DNA from: Terriglobia bacterium
GTDB taxonomy: Bacteria; Acidobacteriota; Terriglobia; Bryobacterales; Bryobacteraceae
DNA: 43,688 nt
Direction: 5' to 3'
Assembly: GCA_021324185.1 (NCBI GenBank)
Contig: JAJPJN010000027.1
Span: 1-43,688 of the forward strand
Numbering within the stretch: the first letter of the stretch is position 1; each line of letters begins with the position of its first letter. Shown here piece by piece: positions 32,030-40,481 of this stretch. Under the pieces are notes generated by a model, which worked only from the letters and a program-made list of their open reading frames with translations, did no database searches and was not told the origin of the DNA. Position numbers and translations under genes: made by a program.

Positions 32030-33207
32030 GCAACGCGCAGGGATTCATTCTGCGGCTCTGCGCTCATGCCGGCCATAAACCGCGACAGGTACGCGGCGGT
32101 GGCACAGCAGGCGACCACAATGCCCAGGGCGTAACGAAGCGTCACAATTTGCGAAACAAACCCAATTGCGGGCGGCCCGGCGATAAATCCGATGTAGCCG
32201 ATGCCGGTGACGGTTGCGATGCCCGGTCCCGGATGGATGCCGCGCACGCGCCCGCCTCCGCCGAACACAAGGGGGATGATGACCGAAAGACCGGCGCCGG
32301 TTATGGCAAAGCCGGGCAGACCCCAGACGGGAGTGTGAACGCTAAGCGCCCAGAATAGCCCGATCGCGGCCACAATGCACCCGGAGCGTACGGTACGAAA
32401 CGGGCCGAGCCGCGCAGTAATGAAATCGCCGCACAGCCGGAACATGGCCATCGCGGCTGAGAACGCCGCATAGCCTTCGGCTGCGATTCCGGGGCCGCTA
32501 TGCAGCACTTGGCGGTAATAAACAGCCGTCCAGTCCGCCATGGCTCCTTCCGACAGCAGAATGCAAAAGCCAATGGCGCTCAAGGCCACCAGCACCGGCG
32601 GGATCTTCCGAAGGCGCGGGCCATGGCCGGCGGGCGCGGGCGAATCGTGAGCGTCGAGCAGCCACGGAATGGCCACCAGGATTGCAACCAGATTCACCAG
32701 TCCGGAACCCAGGAAATGCAACCACGGAGCGACATTTGCAGCAGCAATCCATCCGCCGATGCCGGCGCCGCCCATTGCGCCCAGACTGAACATCGCGTGA
32801 AAGCGCGACATGGTCGGCCTGCCGAGGGCTTTTTCGACCTCAACGCCTTGTGCATTCATGGAGACGTCCATGGCAGCGGCAAATGCGCCGAAGACGAACA
32901 GCGCTGCTGCAAGAGCCGGGGCATCCCGTGCCATACCGGGGAGCACGATGAGGAGGCAAAACACGATGGAACTGATGGAGGTTACGCGTTTGCTGCCGAA
33001 ACGGCCGATCAGCAAGCCGGTGAACGGAATGGTGCAGATTGCGCCGGCAGCCGAACTGAGCAGCGTTAATCCGAGCACTCCGTTGTTCAGATGAAGCTCG
33101 CTTTGCACAGCCGGAATCCGCGATACCCAGGCGCCGACTATGAGGCCATGCACCAGAAAGAGAATGACCGTGCCCCACCAGGCGGGGCGGATGCTGGTGC
33201 TTGTCAC
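32026..33207 (-). CDS. MFS transporter, YbjJ-like
   Basis: A 393-residue major facilitator with 12 predicted helices. The first helix segment (FLVHGLIVGAWVSRIPAVQ) and the LHLNNGVLGLTLLSSAAGA region resemble the YbjJ group of uncharacterised transporters. The helix 2-3 loop GRFGSKRV is the MFS motif A region. The substrate is unknown. The start is GTG at 33207, overlapping the stop of the glycosyltransferase gene as GTGA; the frame stays open to 33366, but the extra 53 residues are antisense-like and lack membrane character. It also overlaps the SDR gene by 4 bases, so three genes are translationally linked. Confidence 0.82.
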   Translation of the reverse strand: MTSTSIRPAWWGTVILFLVHGLIVGAWVSRIPAVQSELHLNNGVLGLTLLSSAAGAICTIPFTGLLIGRFGSKRVTSISSIVFCLLIVLPGMARDAPALAAALFVFGAFAAAMDVSMNAQGVEVEKALGRPTMSRFHAMFSLGAMGGAGIGGWIAAANVAPWLHFLGSGLVNLVAILVAIPWLLDAHDSPAPAGHGPRLRKIPPVLVALSAIGFCILLSEGAMADWTAVYYRQVLHSGPGIAAEGYAAFSAAMAMFRLCGDFITARLGPFRTVRSGCIVAAIGLFWALSVHTPVWGLPGFAITGAGLSVIIPLVFGGGGRVRGIHPGPGIATVTGIGYIGFIAGPPAIGFVSQIVTLRYALGIVVACCATAAYLSRFMAGMSAEPQNESLRVA

Positions 33208-34793
33208 TTCCTGTTTTGAGCCGGCGCGGCGAGTGAGGCGAGCGAAGTGGCCGCGCGTGTGCGCTTGCGCGTGTAGATGGTGATCTGCTGGCCGCGCGAT
33301 TTCCAGGAGATGAGTTCGTTCAGACCCAGGGACGCGCATTGCTCGCTGGTAATATCCGGCTGCCAATCGTAAAAGCGAGTAAGAAGTTTGCGAATTACGG
33401 GATAATGAATGACTCCGCTGTTCGGCGCCCAGGTTCGCGTGTATGTGATCAGCGCGTCGAAGCTGCCGGGTGGCAGCTTCTGTATGGAATCGAAATGGAA
33501 ATCGGTGGTTTCTATGGTGTGCAAACCGGTTTTGACGAAGCCATAATCGGGTTCGCGTAAACCAGCCGTGTAGGGCCAGGCGGTAGCGATGGTGCGCTGC
33601 GGGAAATTCTGCTCGGCGAGATTGGCTGCGATCTGTTGGAGGTGAACGAAATCGACCATGGCCAAGTTGTTTTCATACGGAAACGGATAGGGCGGATTCC
33701 ACCAGAGATTCGCCACCAGACCGCCAACCAGCGCGCCCGTTGCGGCAATCGATACTTTTTTCGGTACGCAGGTCAGCGCGGCCGCTACCGCAATATAAAA
33801 GATCGGCAGCGTGGGCAGCAGATAGCGCTCGAGCTCGGCACCGCCGAAAACCGAAACCAGCACAAGATTGCCGAATCCTACCGCCATCGCAACTTTCCAT
33901 CTGCGGCGCCGGAAGGGCGCGCACAGAAACAAAGTGAAAAAGATAATGAGCGTGCCGATCCAGCGGAACTCGGCGATGAACAGGTAATACAAACGGCGCG
34001 CAAACGAGAGCGCCATGCGCACCGGGTGCAACGCGTAACTCACGTTGTAGTGCGCAAAACCGGGATTCCCGAGCCAGTAGCCGGTGCTCCGATGCAGCAC
34101 CACCAGCCAGCCCGCGAGCGCCAGGGCCGGCGCTACGAAATAGGCGGCCTGTCTCCACTCTCTCCTCAACAGCAGTGCAATGAAAAAGACGAAGGGAACC
34201 ACGATCCCTGTCTCTTTCACCAGCACCAGTGCGACGCATGCCGCTGCCGTCCATCCATGGCGCCGTTTTATGAACAGCAGCAGAGCGAGAACGGTGAGGA
34301 CCATAGCAGGCATGTCCAGTTGGGCCATCATGCTCTGGGTGAAGAACAGCGGCGAAACCAGCAGTAAGAAGGGCGGCAGGAACGCGGGCGCGCCTTTGGT
34401 TCCCTGAGTCAATTCGATTGCCAGAAGAAATGTGGCGAGGAGGCCGGCGCTGGCCACCACCAGCATCGCTAGGCGCGTTAGCGGAATGCTGTAGCCGAAC
34501 AGCTTATAGAGGAGCGCGAGATATGCCTCGACGCCCGGCGGATGCACGTTCGGGATAGTCGAGTGCGGGATCCACCAGCCGTGGCGCACAATATCGAGTG
34601 CGGTGGGGACGAACTGGCCAAGTTCATCCCAGAAGTAAGGTAACTTCAGCAGCGCAATGTGAATTGCAAAGAGCGGAATAGCAAAGAGCAGCCAAAAAAT
34701 AACGAGGTAGTGAGGGCGTTTGAGTTTCGGCTTTGCGTCTGCCAATGCAAACGGAGGCAATTTCGGCATCGGCGGCCGCGGTTGCGCCGGCAT
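33204..34793 (-). CDS. GT-C membrane glycosyltransferase, GT39/ArnT-like
   Basis: A 529-residue integral membrane protein with about 11 helices. The first periplasmic loop has YFWDELGQF (about residue 55) with the acidic residues that act in GT-C enzymes, and NVHPPGVEAYLALLYKLFG, a PMT_2/ArnT-type motif. The C-terminal 130 residues are soluble and periplasmic. Such enzymes transfer sugar from a polyprenyl phosphate carrier to lipid, protein or glycan acceptors. It lies 3 bases after the DUF3467 gene and overlaps the MFS gene by 4 bases. The ribosome site is weak, supporting translational coupling. Confidence 0.8.
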   Translation of the reverse strand: MPAQPRPPMPKLPPFALADAKPKLKRPHYLVIFWLLFAIPLFAIHIALLKLPYFWDELGQFVPTALDIVRHGWWIPHSTIPNVHPPGVEAYLALLYKLFGYSIPLTRLAMLVVASAGLLATFLLAIELTQGTKGAPAFLPPFLLLVSPLFFTQSMMAQLDMPAMVLTVLALLLFIKRRHGWTAAACVALVLVKETGIVVPFVFFIALLLRREWRQAAYFVAPALALAGWLVVLHRSTGYWLGNPGFAHYNVSYALHPVRMALSFARRLYYLFIAEFRWIGTLIIFFTLFLCAPFRRRRWKVAMAVGFGNLVLVSVFGGAELERYLLPTLPIFYIAVAAALTCVPKKVSIAATGALVGGLVANLWWNPPYPFPYENNLAMVDFVHLQQIAANLAEQNFPQRTIATAWPYTAGLREPDYGFVKTGLHTIETTDFHFDSIQKLPPGSFDALITYTRTWAPNSGVIHYPVIRKLLTRFYDWQPDITSEQCASLGLNELISWKSRGQQITIYTRKRTRAATSLASLAAPAQNRK

Positions 34794-34796
34794 TCG

Positions 34797-35093
34797 CTAT
34801 TGAATCAGCTCGCCCGGCGCTTGCGCTTCGAGACGAATCTCGCCGAATGCCGCTTCGTACTGTTTGAGGTTCTGTGACAGCAGATTCGCCAGCGCTTTGG
34901 CTTGGGGAGGGCTCAGGTAGATGCCCTGAAAATTTTGAATCGTGACCGCATCAGGCGCCGTTTGATTGATGGTGCCGAACATCAAAAAGAAATCCCATAG
35001 GCTCACGCGCATCTGCACGCTATTGGCATAGTGCTCGCGATAATCCGCCGTGTTGGTAAGTACAAATTTCGGCTGCGGCTGTCCTGGAGTCAT
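34797..35093 (-). CDS. DUF3467 family protein
   Basis: A 98-residue cytoplasmic protein matching DUF3467. Visible marks are HYANSVQMRVSLWDFFLMFG near the N-terminus and IYLSPPQAKALANLL then KQYEAAFGEI near the C-terminus. The function of the family is unknown; it is widespread in Acidobacteria and other bacteria as a short beta-alpha protein. It is the first gene of the minus-strand cluster 34797-31244. The start is ATG at 35093 with AAAGG just before it. It is divergent from the GH79-like gene with 66 bases between starts. Confidence 0.8.
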   Translation of the reverse strand: MTPGQPQPKFVLTNTADYREHYANSVQMRVSLWDFFLMFGTINQTAPDAVTIQNFQGIYLSPPQAKALANLLSQNLKQYEAAFGEIRLEAQAPGELIQ

Positions 35094-35159
35094 GCCTTTA
35101 GTATCACTGACACGCGCATGTCCTTCTCATGAAATAATGATGCGCAACAGGAGCGGCTG

Positions 35160-36551
35160 ATGAGCTATCGCATGGCGTCATGGATCGGCGGTCCTGAATT
35201 GATCCGCTCTATATTCCTCCGCTCTGCATGCCTCACGCTCTTAGCCGGCTGCATTTACTCCGGCGCTGCACAAACCGCTGTTGCGCCGGGGAGCATGAAG
35301 GTTCTGGCCGATGTCGATCCACGATACGTCTCCTATAACGTTGAAGCTGTCGAAGTGACAGGAGGCCGCTTCTGGGCGCCGTACAAATCTTTCGCGCGCA
35401 ATACGGCTGCCGCTCCGTCGAGCGGCAGTACCGGGAACCCGATCCCGGTCATCGACTCCAGCCGTTTCCAGTACCGCCCGCCTATCGATCTCGCCAACAC
35501 CAAGCTGCGCAACCTGGCCGCCGCGCTTGGCCCGGCGTACCTGCGCGTTAGCGGCACCTGGCGGAATAGTACGTATTTTCAGGACAATGACGAACCGCCT
35601 CTTAAGACTGCGCCCGCAGGTTTTGACGGCGTCCTCACCCGGGCGGAGTGGAAGGGGGTCGTGGATTTCGCGCGCGCCGTCGACGCAGCGATTGTCACGT
35701 CGGTGGCCACGAGCGTTGGAACCCGCGACGCCAAGGGCGTGTGGACTCCTGTTCACGCGAAGGCCTGGTTCGACTACACCAAACGGGCCGGCGGCCGGAT
35801 TGTCGCGGCAGAGTTCATGAATGAGCCCACGCTGCTCAATCTCGGCAGCGGTGCGCCGAAGGGACATGATGCAGCCGCTTTTGGTAGAGACGCTAAGATC
35901 TTCGGCGATTTTCTGCGGCGTGAATCACCTGGAACCATCTATCTTGGCCCGGGCAGCGCCGCGGAAGATCTTCCGCGCCCGCCAGCGAGTGGCGGCTTCC
36001 ATCTTCAGATCGTCCCGACCGACGATCTTATGAAGGCCACGGGCCCCATTTTCGATGCATTTTCGTATCACTTCTACTCGATGCCTTCGCACCGATGCCT
36101 GGGAGAGAACGGCGCGAAGAAAGACGAAATTCTCTCGGCCGAATGGTTCGACCGCAACCTGACCGTCGAGTCGTTTTACGCAGGGAAACGCGACAAGTAT
36201 CTGCCCGGCAAACCGCTGTGGCTGACCGAAACCGGCGAAGCCTCCTGCGGCGGTGACACTTGGGCGGCGGAGTTTGCCGACAGCTTCCGTTTGCTGGATC
36301 AGTTCGGCAGCCTTGCTCAGAGAGGCGTCCGCACAATCATGTACAACACGCTGGCAAGCAGCGATTATGGCCTGCTCGATGAGGAGACTTTCGATCCTCG
36401 CCCGAACTACTGGGCGGCCCTGTTGTGGAAACGCCTCATGGGAACCCGCTCGCTAGAGCCCGGCATCGGGCCGGCAAAAAATCTTCGCGTTTATGCGCAA
36501 TGCATGAGGAATGAACGGAGGAGTCGCCCTGCTGGTCCTCAATGCCGATAA
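35160..36551 (+). CDS. GH79-like glycoside hydrolase, secreted, frame lost at 3' end
   Basis: The N-terminus has a signal sequence (LLAGCIYSGAAQ, possibly a lipoprotein at the Cys). The catalytic TIM barrel carries the acid/base pair in EFMNEP (Glu at about residue 222) and the nucleophile in LTETGE (Glu at about 357), as in GH79 beta-glucuronidases/heparanase relatives. AGGAG stands 6 bases before the ATG at 35160. After about residue 450 the frame becomes nonsense (NERRSRPAGPQCR) and stops. The missing C-terminal beta-sandwich is found intact in the +1 frame from 36511. The shift lies at about 36501-36520, where four extra bases (ATGA, a local repeat) would explain it. Confidence 0.72.
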   Translation: MSYRMASWIGGPELIRSIFLRSACLTLLAGCIYSGAAQTAVAPGSMKVLADVDPRYVSYNVEAVEVTGGRFWAPYKSFARNTAAAPSSGSTGNPIPVIDSSRFQYRPPIDLANTKLRNLAAALGPAYLRVSGTWRNSTYFQDNDEPPLKTAPAGFDGVLTRAEWKGVVDFARAVDAAIVTSVATSVGTRDAKGVWTPVHAKAWFDYTKRAGGRIVAAEFMNEPTLLNLGSGAPKGHDAAAFGRDAKIFGDFLRRESPGTIYLGPGSAAEDLPRPPASGGFHLQIVPTDDLMKATGPIFDAFSYHFYSMPSHRCLGENGAKKDEILSAEWFDRNLTVESFYAGKRDKYLPGKPLWLTETGEASCGGDTWAAEFADSFRLLDQFGSLAQRGVRTIMYNTLASSDYGLLDEETFDPRPNYWAALLWKRLMGTRSLEPGIGPAKNLRVYAQCMRNERRSRPAGPQCR

Positions 36552-36786
36552 AACCTCCAAAGCATCGCTGAAATTGCCGGTTTCCGGAGAACGCTATACG
36601 CTTTCCTCGCCGGATCTCTTTAGTACGACCGTGTTGTTGAACGGCAAAGAGCTGAAGGCAGGAGCTGAGGGCGCTGTTCCTTCCATCGAAGGACGACCCA
36701 CGAATGCAGGAGTGATTCCCTTCGCCCCGCTGACGATTACATTTCTCGCGTTTCCTTCGGCGGGCAATTCCAGTTGCGGACGCTGA
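36511..36786 (+). pseudogene. Out-of-frame C-terminal domain of the GH79-like enzyme
   Basis: This 91-codon frame overlaps the end of the catalytic part by 41 bases. It encodes GGVALLVLNADKTSKASLKL and a run of beta strands ending in APLTITFLAFP. This is exactly the beta-sandwich that normally follows the GH79 barrel (GGVALLVLN is the usual first strand). It has its own ATG but no properly spaced ribosome site. It is most likely the continuation of the same gene after a 4-base insertion, or a sequencing error. Confidence 0.65.
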
Positions 36787-36800
36787 TTGAGCGGAAGCGT

Positions 36801-37514
36801 CTAGCGATTCGCCCACGCCACCACGGCCATGGCTGCTAATGTCCCCGCGAACAGCGGCACGACGCCGCGCTTCTTGCGTTCGGGCACAACCACGTGAAAA
36901 CCAAGATATAGGAAACTGCCCGAGATCACGGCCAGCACGCCCGCCGTCCACCATGCGCCGAGCGCTGCCGCACCGGAGTGGTTCGCTGCCGGCTCGATGA
37001 ATGCCGCAAGTGCCGTAAGTGCTTCTATGGCGCTCCCGGCGGCGATGGTTTTGCCCGACGCGCGCAGCGTCCTGCGGATCACCCATCCGAGCGCAAATCC
37101 TTCCGGGATCTTGTGGAGCGCCAGTCCAGCGGCAACAGCCACGTTCGTCACCGGCTGTGAACCGAGCGCGCGCATGCTCCAGCCGTCGAGAAAGCAATGA
37201 AGCGACGTCGCAATGAGCAGCGGAGCAATGGCTCCGGAACGCGGGGAGTGGCCGGTATGCATAAGCAACATATCGAGTGCAGCAATCAGCGCGAAAGCTG
37301 CGCATACCAGCGCCACCGCACCGGCCCAGCCGGAGGTTTCGGCCACTTCAGGGATGACCCAAAACAGCGCAATGCCGAATAGCAAACCGCCTCCGGCCGC
37401 ACCCAGACTGAAGGTCCAGAAGCGCGCCTGGCCGGCGAATGCGCCGGCAATGACGCCACCGATCGCGAGGAGCGTCAGCAGAACCGGCATTTCGAGCGGG
37501 AATGTTTCCGGCAC
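36801..37514 (-). CDS. ZIP-family metal transporter
   Basis: A 237-residue membrane protein with about eight helices. The binuclear metal site of ZIP proteins is visible: HCFLDGWSM in helix 4 (His and Asp) and LALHKIPEGFALG in helix 5 (HKXPEG). It probably imports divalent metals such as Zn2+ or Mn2+ into the cytoplasm. The His-rich loop found in many eukaryotic members is absent. It follows glcD on the same strand after 21 bases and may be the last gene of that transcript. It converges with the GH79-like gene. Confidence 0.85.
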   Translation of the reverse strand: MPETFPLEMPVLLTLLAIGGVIAGAFAGQARFWTFSLGAAGGGLLFGIALFWVIPEVAETSGWAGAVALVCAAFALIAALDMLLMHTGHSPRSGAIAPLLIATSLHCFLDGWSMRALGSQPVTNVAVAAGLALHKIPEGFALGWVIRRTLRASGKTIAAGSAIEALTALAAFIEPAANHSGAAALGAWWTAGVLAVISGSFLYLGFHVVVPERKKRGVVPLFAGTLAAMAVVAWANR

Positions 37515-37535
37515 GGGATGGTGGCTTCTAAGCTG

Positions 37536-38960
37536 CTATAGAACCAGCTCGGGGCGCTGGCGTATCTCCAGGCATCCTTTCCCCGTCGGCAGCACTTTCC
37601 CTGGATTCAATGCGCAGCTTGGATCAAACAGAGCTTTGAATTTTTTGATAAGGTCGAGAGTCGCTTCGGGGAAGAGGTGGGACATCAACTCCATCTTTTC
37701 CATTCCGACGCCATGCTCGCCGGTAATGGAGCCGCCCACCGAGACGCAATATTCGAGAATCTCATCGCCGGCTTTTCGGGCGTTCTCCAGGCCATCGGGA
37801 CTGCGCGGGTCAAACGGAAGAATGGGGTGCATGTTGCCGTCGCCCGCGTGGAAAACATTGCTGATTGCGATGCCATATTTTTTCGCGATCCGGTCAATGG
37901 CGGCGAGTGTGGCAGCGATTTGCGTGCGCGGAACAACTCCGTCCTGAACGTAATAGGTGGGGCTGACGCGACCGATGGCGCCGAAGGCATTTTTTCTGCC
38001 CTTCCAAAGCAGCTCGCGCTCGGCGGCGCTTTTGGCGACGCGAACTTCGCGCGCGCCGCATTCTTTGCAGACTTCCGCGATGGCCTCCGCCTGTTCCTCG
38101 ACGGCCTCAATCAGGCCTTCCACTTCGATCAGCAGAACCGCCGCGGCATCCAGCGGATATCCCGCGTGCGTTGCGGCTTCCACCATGCGCAGCATGGGTC
38201 CATCGAGCATTTCGAGCGCTACCGGCGTAATACCGCGCGCTGTCAGGGCTCGAACCGAATCGCCCGCCATAGCGACCGAGTTATAGATCGCCAGCATGGT
38301 CTTAACAGCTTCCGGCTGGCGCATCAGCCGCACCCAAATTTTGGTCACCAGCGCCATGGTTCCCTCAGAGCCGGTCAAGAGGCCCACCAGGTCATAGCCG
38401 GGCGCATCGAGCTCTTTTCCGCCACATTGAATCACGGTGCCGTCTGGAAGAACTGCTTCGAGCCCCAATACGTGATTAGTCGTGACGCCATACGCGAGCG
38501 TGTGCGGGCCACCGGCGTTCTCGGCGACATTGCCGCCAATGGTGCAGGCGCGCTGGCTGGATGGATCGGGCGCATAGAAATAGCCGAATGGCTGAACCGC
38601 AAGCGTGATATCGAGGTTCACGACGCCGGGCTGGACGATCGCACGCTCGTTTTCGATATCGATCTCCAGAATGCGGTTCATGCGCGCGAAGGAGATGATC
38701 ATTCCCCCGGCGCGCGCGATGGCTCCGCCGCTCAGCCCGGTACCAGCGCCGCGCCCGACAATCGCGAGATTATGCCGTTGCGCCAGCCTCACCAACGCCA
38801 CGACGTCCTCGGTCGTGCGCGGAAATACAACTACATCCGGAATCGATTTATCGACGCCGCCGTCGTACTCATAAAGTTTCAGATCGAGCGGATCGGAAAG
38901 CACGGCATCCGGAGAAAGCTGCGACTCGATAGCGGCGAGTATGTGCGAATCGAGCGGCAT
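37536..38960 (-). CDS. glcD: FAD-linked oxidase, glycolate oxidase subunit GlcD-like
   Basis: A 474-residue flavoprotein of the VAO/GlcD family oxidising 2-hydroxy acids such as glycolate or D-lactate. The FAD-binding type 4 domain (about residues 38-215) has VGRGAGTGLSGGAI and DPSSQRACTIGGNVAENAGG. The C-terminal oxidase domain has VFHAGDGNMHP and SITGEHGVGMEK. Length is normal. GlcE and GlcF partners are not adjacent, so either they lie elsewhere or the protein works alone as a D-2-hydroxyacid dehydrogenase. The TlpA-like gene ends 13 bases upstream and the ZIP gene follows. Confidence 0.88.
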   Translation of the reverse strand: MPLDSHILAAIESQLSPDAVLSDPLDLKLYEYDGGVDKSIPDVVVFPRTTEDVVALVRLAQRHNLAIVGRGAGTGLSGGAIARAGGMIISFARMNRILEIDIENERAIVQPGVVNLDITLAVQPFGYFYAPDPSSQRACTIGGNVAENAGGPHTLAYGVTTNHVLGLEAVLPDGTVIQCGGKELDAPGYDLVGLLTGSEGTMALVTKIWVRLMRQPEAVKTMLAIYNSVAMAGDSVRALTARGITPVALEMLDGPMLRMVEAATHAGYPLDAAAVLLIEVEGLIEAVEEQAEAIAEVCKECGAREVRVAKSAAERELLWKGRKNAFGAIGRVSPTYYVQDGVVPRTQIAATLAAIDRIAKKYGIAISNVFHAGDGNMHPILPFDPRSPDGLENARKAGDEILEYCVSVGGSITGEHGVGMEKMELMSHLFPEATLDLIKKFKALFDPSCALNPGKVLPTGKGCLEIRQRPELVL

Positions 38961-38973
38961 CTGAGTTTGAGAG

Positions 38974-39483
38974 CTAGAGCAGGCTCTCGACGTACTGCTT
39001 CATGTCGTCGCTGAGCCAATTTTCCGCGTTGGCAAGTTTGCGCACGACACGGCCGTCTTTGATGATGTAGGTTTCCGGGTACTGGAACGTCCCGTACTCG
39101 GCGCTCAAATTGGCGTCCGGGTCGCGGGCCGTATCGAATGATACATGTACGTGCTGCAGGAAACTGCGATATCGCTGCGGATTCTTATCCACGCTCACCG
39201 CAACCACCACGACGCCATCTTTGGCGAACTCCTTCTGAAACTGATCGAGTGACGGTATCTCCTGAATGCACGGAGCGCACCAGGTCGCCCAAAAATTGAG
39301 CACCAGCACTTTGCCGCCGAAAGAGTTGGGCGTGATGTGATGGCCCTCGTCCGTAGTCAGATTGAATTGCGGCGCGTTGCCGCCCTCTTTGGCAGAGGTA
39401 TCCCTCATACTGTAGGCGATTACGCCAATGAAGGCCAGCGTCAAACCGAAGATCAGCGCCCGGAGCGCGTTGTTTATGTTCAC
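38974..39483 (-). CDS. TlpA/ResA-like membrane-anchored thioredoxin
   Basis: A 169-residue periplasmic thiol reductase. An N-terminal anchor (ALIFGLTLAFIGVIAYSM) is followed by a TlpA-type thioredoxin domain with the active site FWATWCAPCIQEIPSL (CXXC) and the cis-Pro region FQYPETYIIKDGRV. It probably reduces disulfides in cytochrome c apoproteins or other exported proteins. The start is GTG at 39483, because the anchor follows at once. The frame is open to 39708, but that part has no signal character and overlaps the divergent PTPS gene. No ribosome site is obvious. Confidence 0.85.
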   Translation of the reverse strand: MNINNALRALIFGLTLAFIGVIAYSMRDTSAKEGGNAPQFNLTTDEGHHITPNSFGGKVLVLNFWATWCAPCIQEIPSLDQFQKEFAKDGVVVVAVSVDKNPQRYRSFLQHVHVSFDTARDPDANLSAEYGTFQYPETYIIKDGRVVRKLANAENWLSDDMKQYVESLL

Positions 39484-39497
39484 AGTAGGAGCAGCGA

Positions 39498-39520
39498 AAC
39501 CCGTCCTGGCAGAACGGGTT
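39498..39520. promoter_or_regulatory. Inverted repeat between tlpA-like and pterin operon starts
   Basis: AACCCGT (39498-39504) and ACGGGTT (39514-39520) are exact reverse complements around 9 bases. They lie in the 105-base divergent region that must contain both promoters, so this may be an operator. No sigma-70 boxes are convincing nearby. Confidence 0.4.
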
Positions 39521-39588
39521 CCAGGGACACAGACATAGCCGGTAATTCCAGTATCCAATGCCTGCTCACCGGCATCCAATCTCTGTCG

Positions 39589-40005
39589 ATGTTTGTGACG
39601 CGCAAAGTGGAGTTTTCCGCATCCCATATCTGCCGCTTGCCGGACCTTAGCGACGCCGAGAACGCTACTCTTTTCGGTCCTGAATCCAGTCCTCACGGGC
39701 ATGGACATAATTACGTGCTGGAAGTCACGTTAGAAGGCGAACCCGATCCGGTCACGGGAATGGTGATGGACCTGAAAAAGCTGAAAGACGTTCTGGAAGA
39801 GCAGGTCGTGGGCCCCATGGATCATCGATTTCTAAATTTGGAAGTAAAACCCTTTGACCGAATTGTGCCGACTACGGAAAATATCGCGCGAAATATATGG
39901 GACCGGCTGGCGCCTTTGCTGAACACACCGGCCACATCGCTGGCCCGTGTCCGGCTGTTTGAAACGCCCGATCTGTACGTCGACGTCACGCGGGAGGCGC
40001 TTTAA
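39589..40005 (+). CDS. PTPS-III-like 6-pyruvoyltetrahydropterin synthase paralogue (Cys to Glu)
   Basis: A 138-residue T-fold protein. Zinc ligands are His13, His38 and His40 (SASHIC, HGHGHNY), and the catalytic pair Asp78-His79 is intact (MDHRFLN). Spacing matches rat PTPS exactly (His23, His48, His50, Asp88, His89). At the position of the catalytic Cys42 there is Glu32 (FGPESSPHGHG). This Cys-to-Glu exchange marks PTPS-III, which in Plasmodium and various bacteria converts dihydroneopterin triphosphate to 6-hydroxymethyl-dihydropterin, replacing the folate enzyme FolB. The start is ATG at 39589, where the fold begins. The stop overlaps the next ATG (TAATG). Confidence 0.85.
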   Translation: MFVTRKVEFSASHICRLPDLSDAENATLFGPESSPHGHGHNYVLEVTLEGEPDPVTGMVMDLKKLKDVLEEQVVGPMDHRFLNLEVKPFDRIVPTTENIARNIWDRLAPLLNTPATSLARVRLFETPDLYVDVTREAL

Positions 40006-40481
40006 TGCTAAGCCTCACCCGCCGCTATCATTTCAGCGCTTCGCACCGGCTGCACTCGCCTTTGTTGAGCGCGAGCGAGAATGCGGCAGTGTTTGGTAAG
40101 TGCAACAACCCGCACGGCCACGGGCATAATTACGTGTTGTCGGTCACAGCGGCAGGCGAAGTCGATGAGCGAACGGGGCTTCTGGTCCGGATAAAAGATC
40201 TTGACCGGCTGGTCGATGAAAAAGTTTTACATTTGTTCGCACATCACGACATCAATAGGGATGTTCCTGAGTTTTCCGGCCTGATTCCGACTACCGAAAA
40301 CATCGCACTGATCATTGCCGGGTTGCTGCAGCAGTCCTGGGGCGGGTATCTGGACGGCGCGAAAGTGCATCTAGAGCGGGTGCATGTGCAGGAAACGGAG
40401 CGGAACGGATTCGAAGTGGTGATCTCAGCCGCGCCGGTCATAAACGAATTTCGAAGAGAAGGTGTACTGGTCCATGCGTAA
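40005..40481 (+). CDS. PTPS/QueD family protein with Cys but without the catalytic Asp
   Basis: A 158-residue paralogue of the preceding protein. Zinc ligands His14, His39 and His41 are kept, as is Cys33 at the catalytic Cys position ([14 protein letters not shown]). The position of the catalytic Asp is Ala79 (LFAHHDIN), while the neighbouring His80 remains. The GMVMDL-type stretch of the first copy is changed to GLLVRI. The family includes 6-pyruvoyltetrahydropterin synthase and the queuosine enzyme QueD. Loss of the Asp suggests altered chemistry or dependence on a partner subunit. It starts one base inside the stop of the first copy and overlaps folE by 8 bases. Confidence 0.82.
   Translation: MLSLTRRYHFSASHRLHSPLLSASENAAVFGKCNNPHGHGHNYVLSVTAAGEVDERTGLLVRIKDLDRLVDEKVLHLFAHHDINRDVPEFSGLIPTTENIALIIAGLLQQSWGGYLDGAKVHLERVHVQETERNGFEVVISAAPVINEFRREGVLVHA

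Noticed and set aside
37677-39014. A 445-codon open frame on the plus strand opposite glcD
   Set aside because: It is exactly antisense to a well-supported GlcD protein, shows no family motif and is His/Arg/Gly-rich as expected from reverse reading of GC-rich coding DNA.
39337-39588. Upstream extension of the first PTPS protein
   Set aside because: It is antisense to the TlpA-like gene, and the T-fold starts at MFVTRKVEFSASH.
39484-39708. Upstream extension of the TlpA-like protein
   Set aside because: The extension lacks signal or membrane character and overlaps the divergent PTPS start; the anchor begins at the GTG at 39483.
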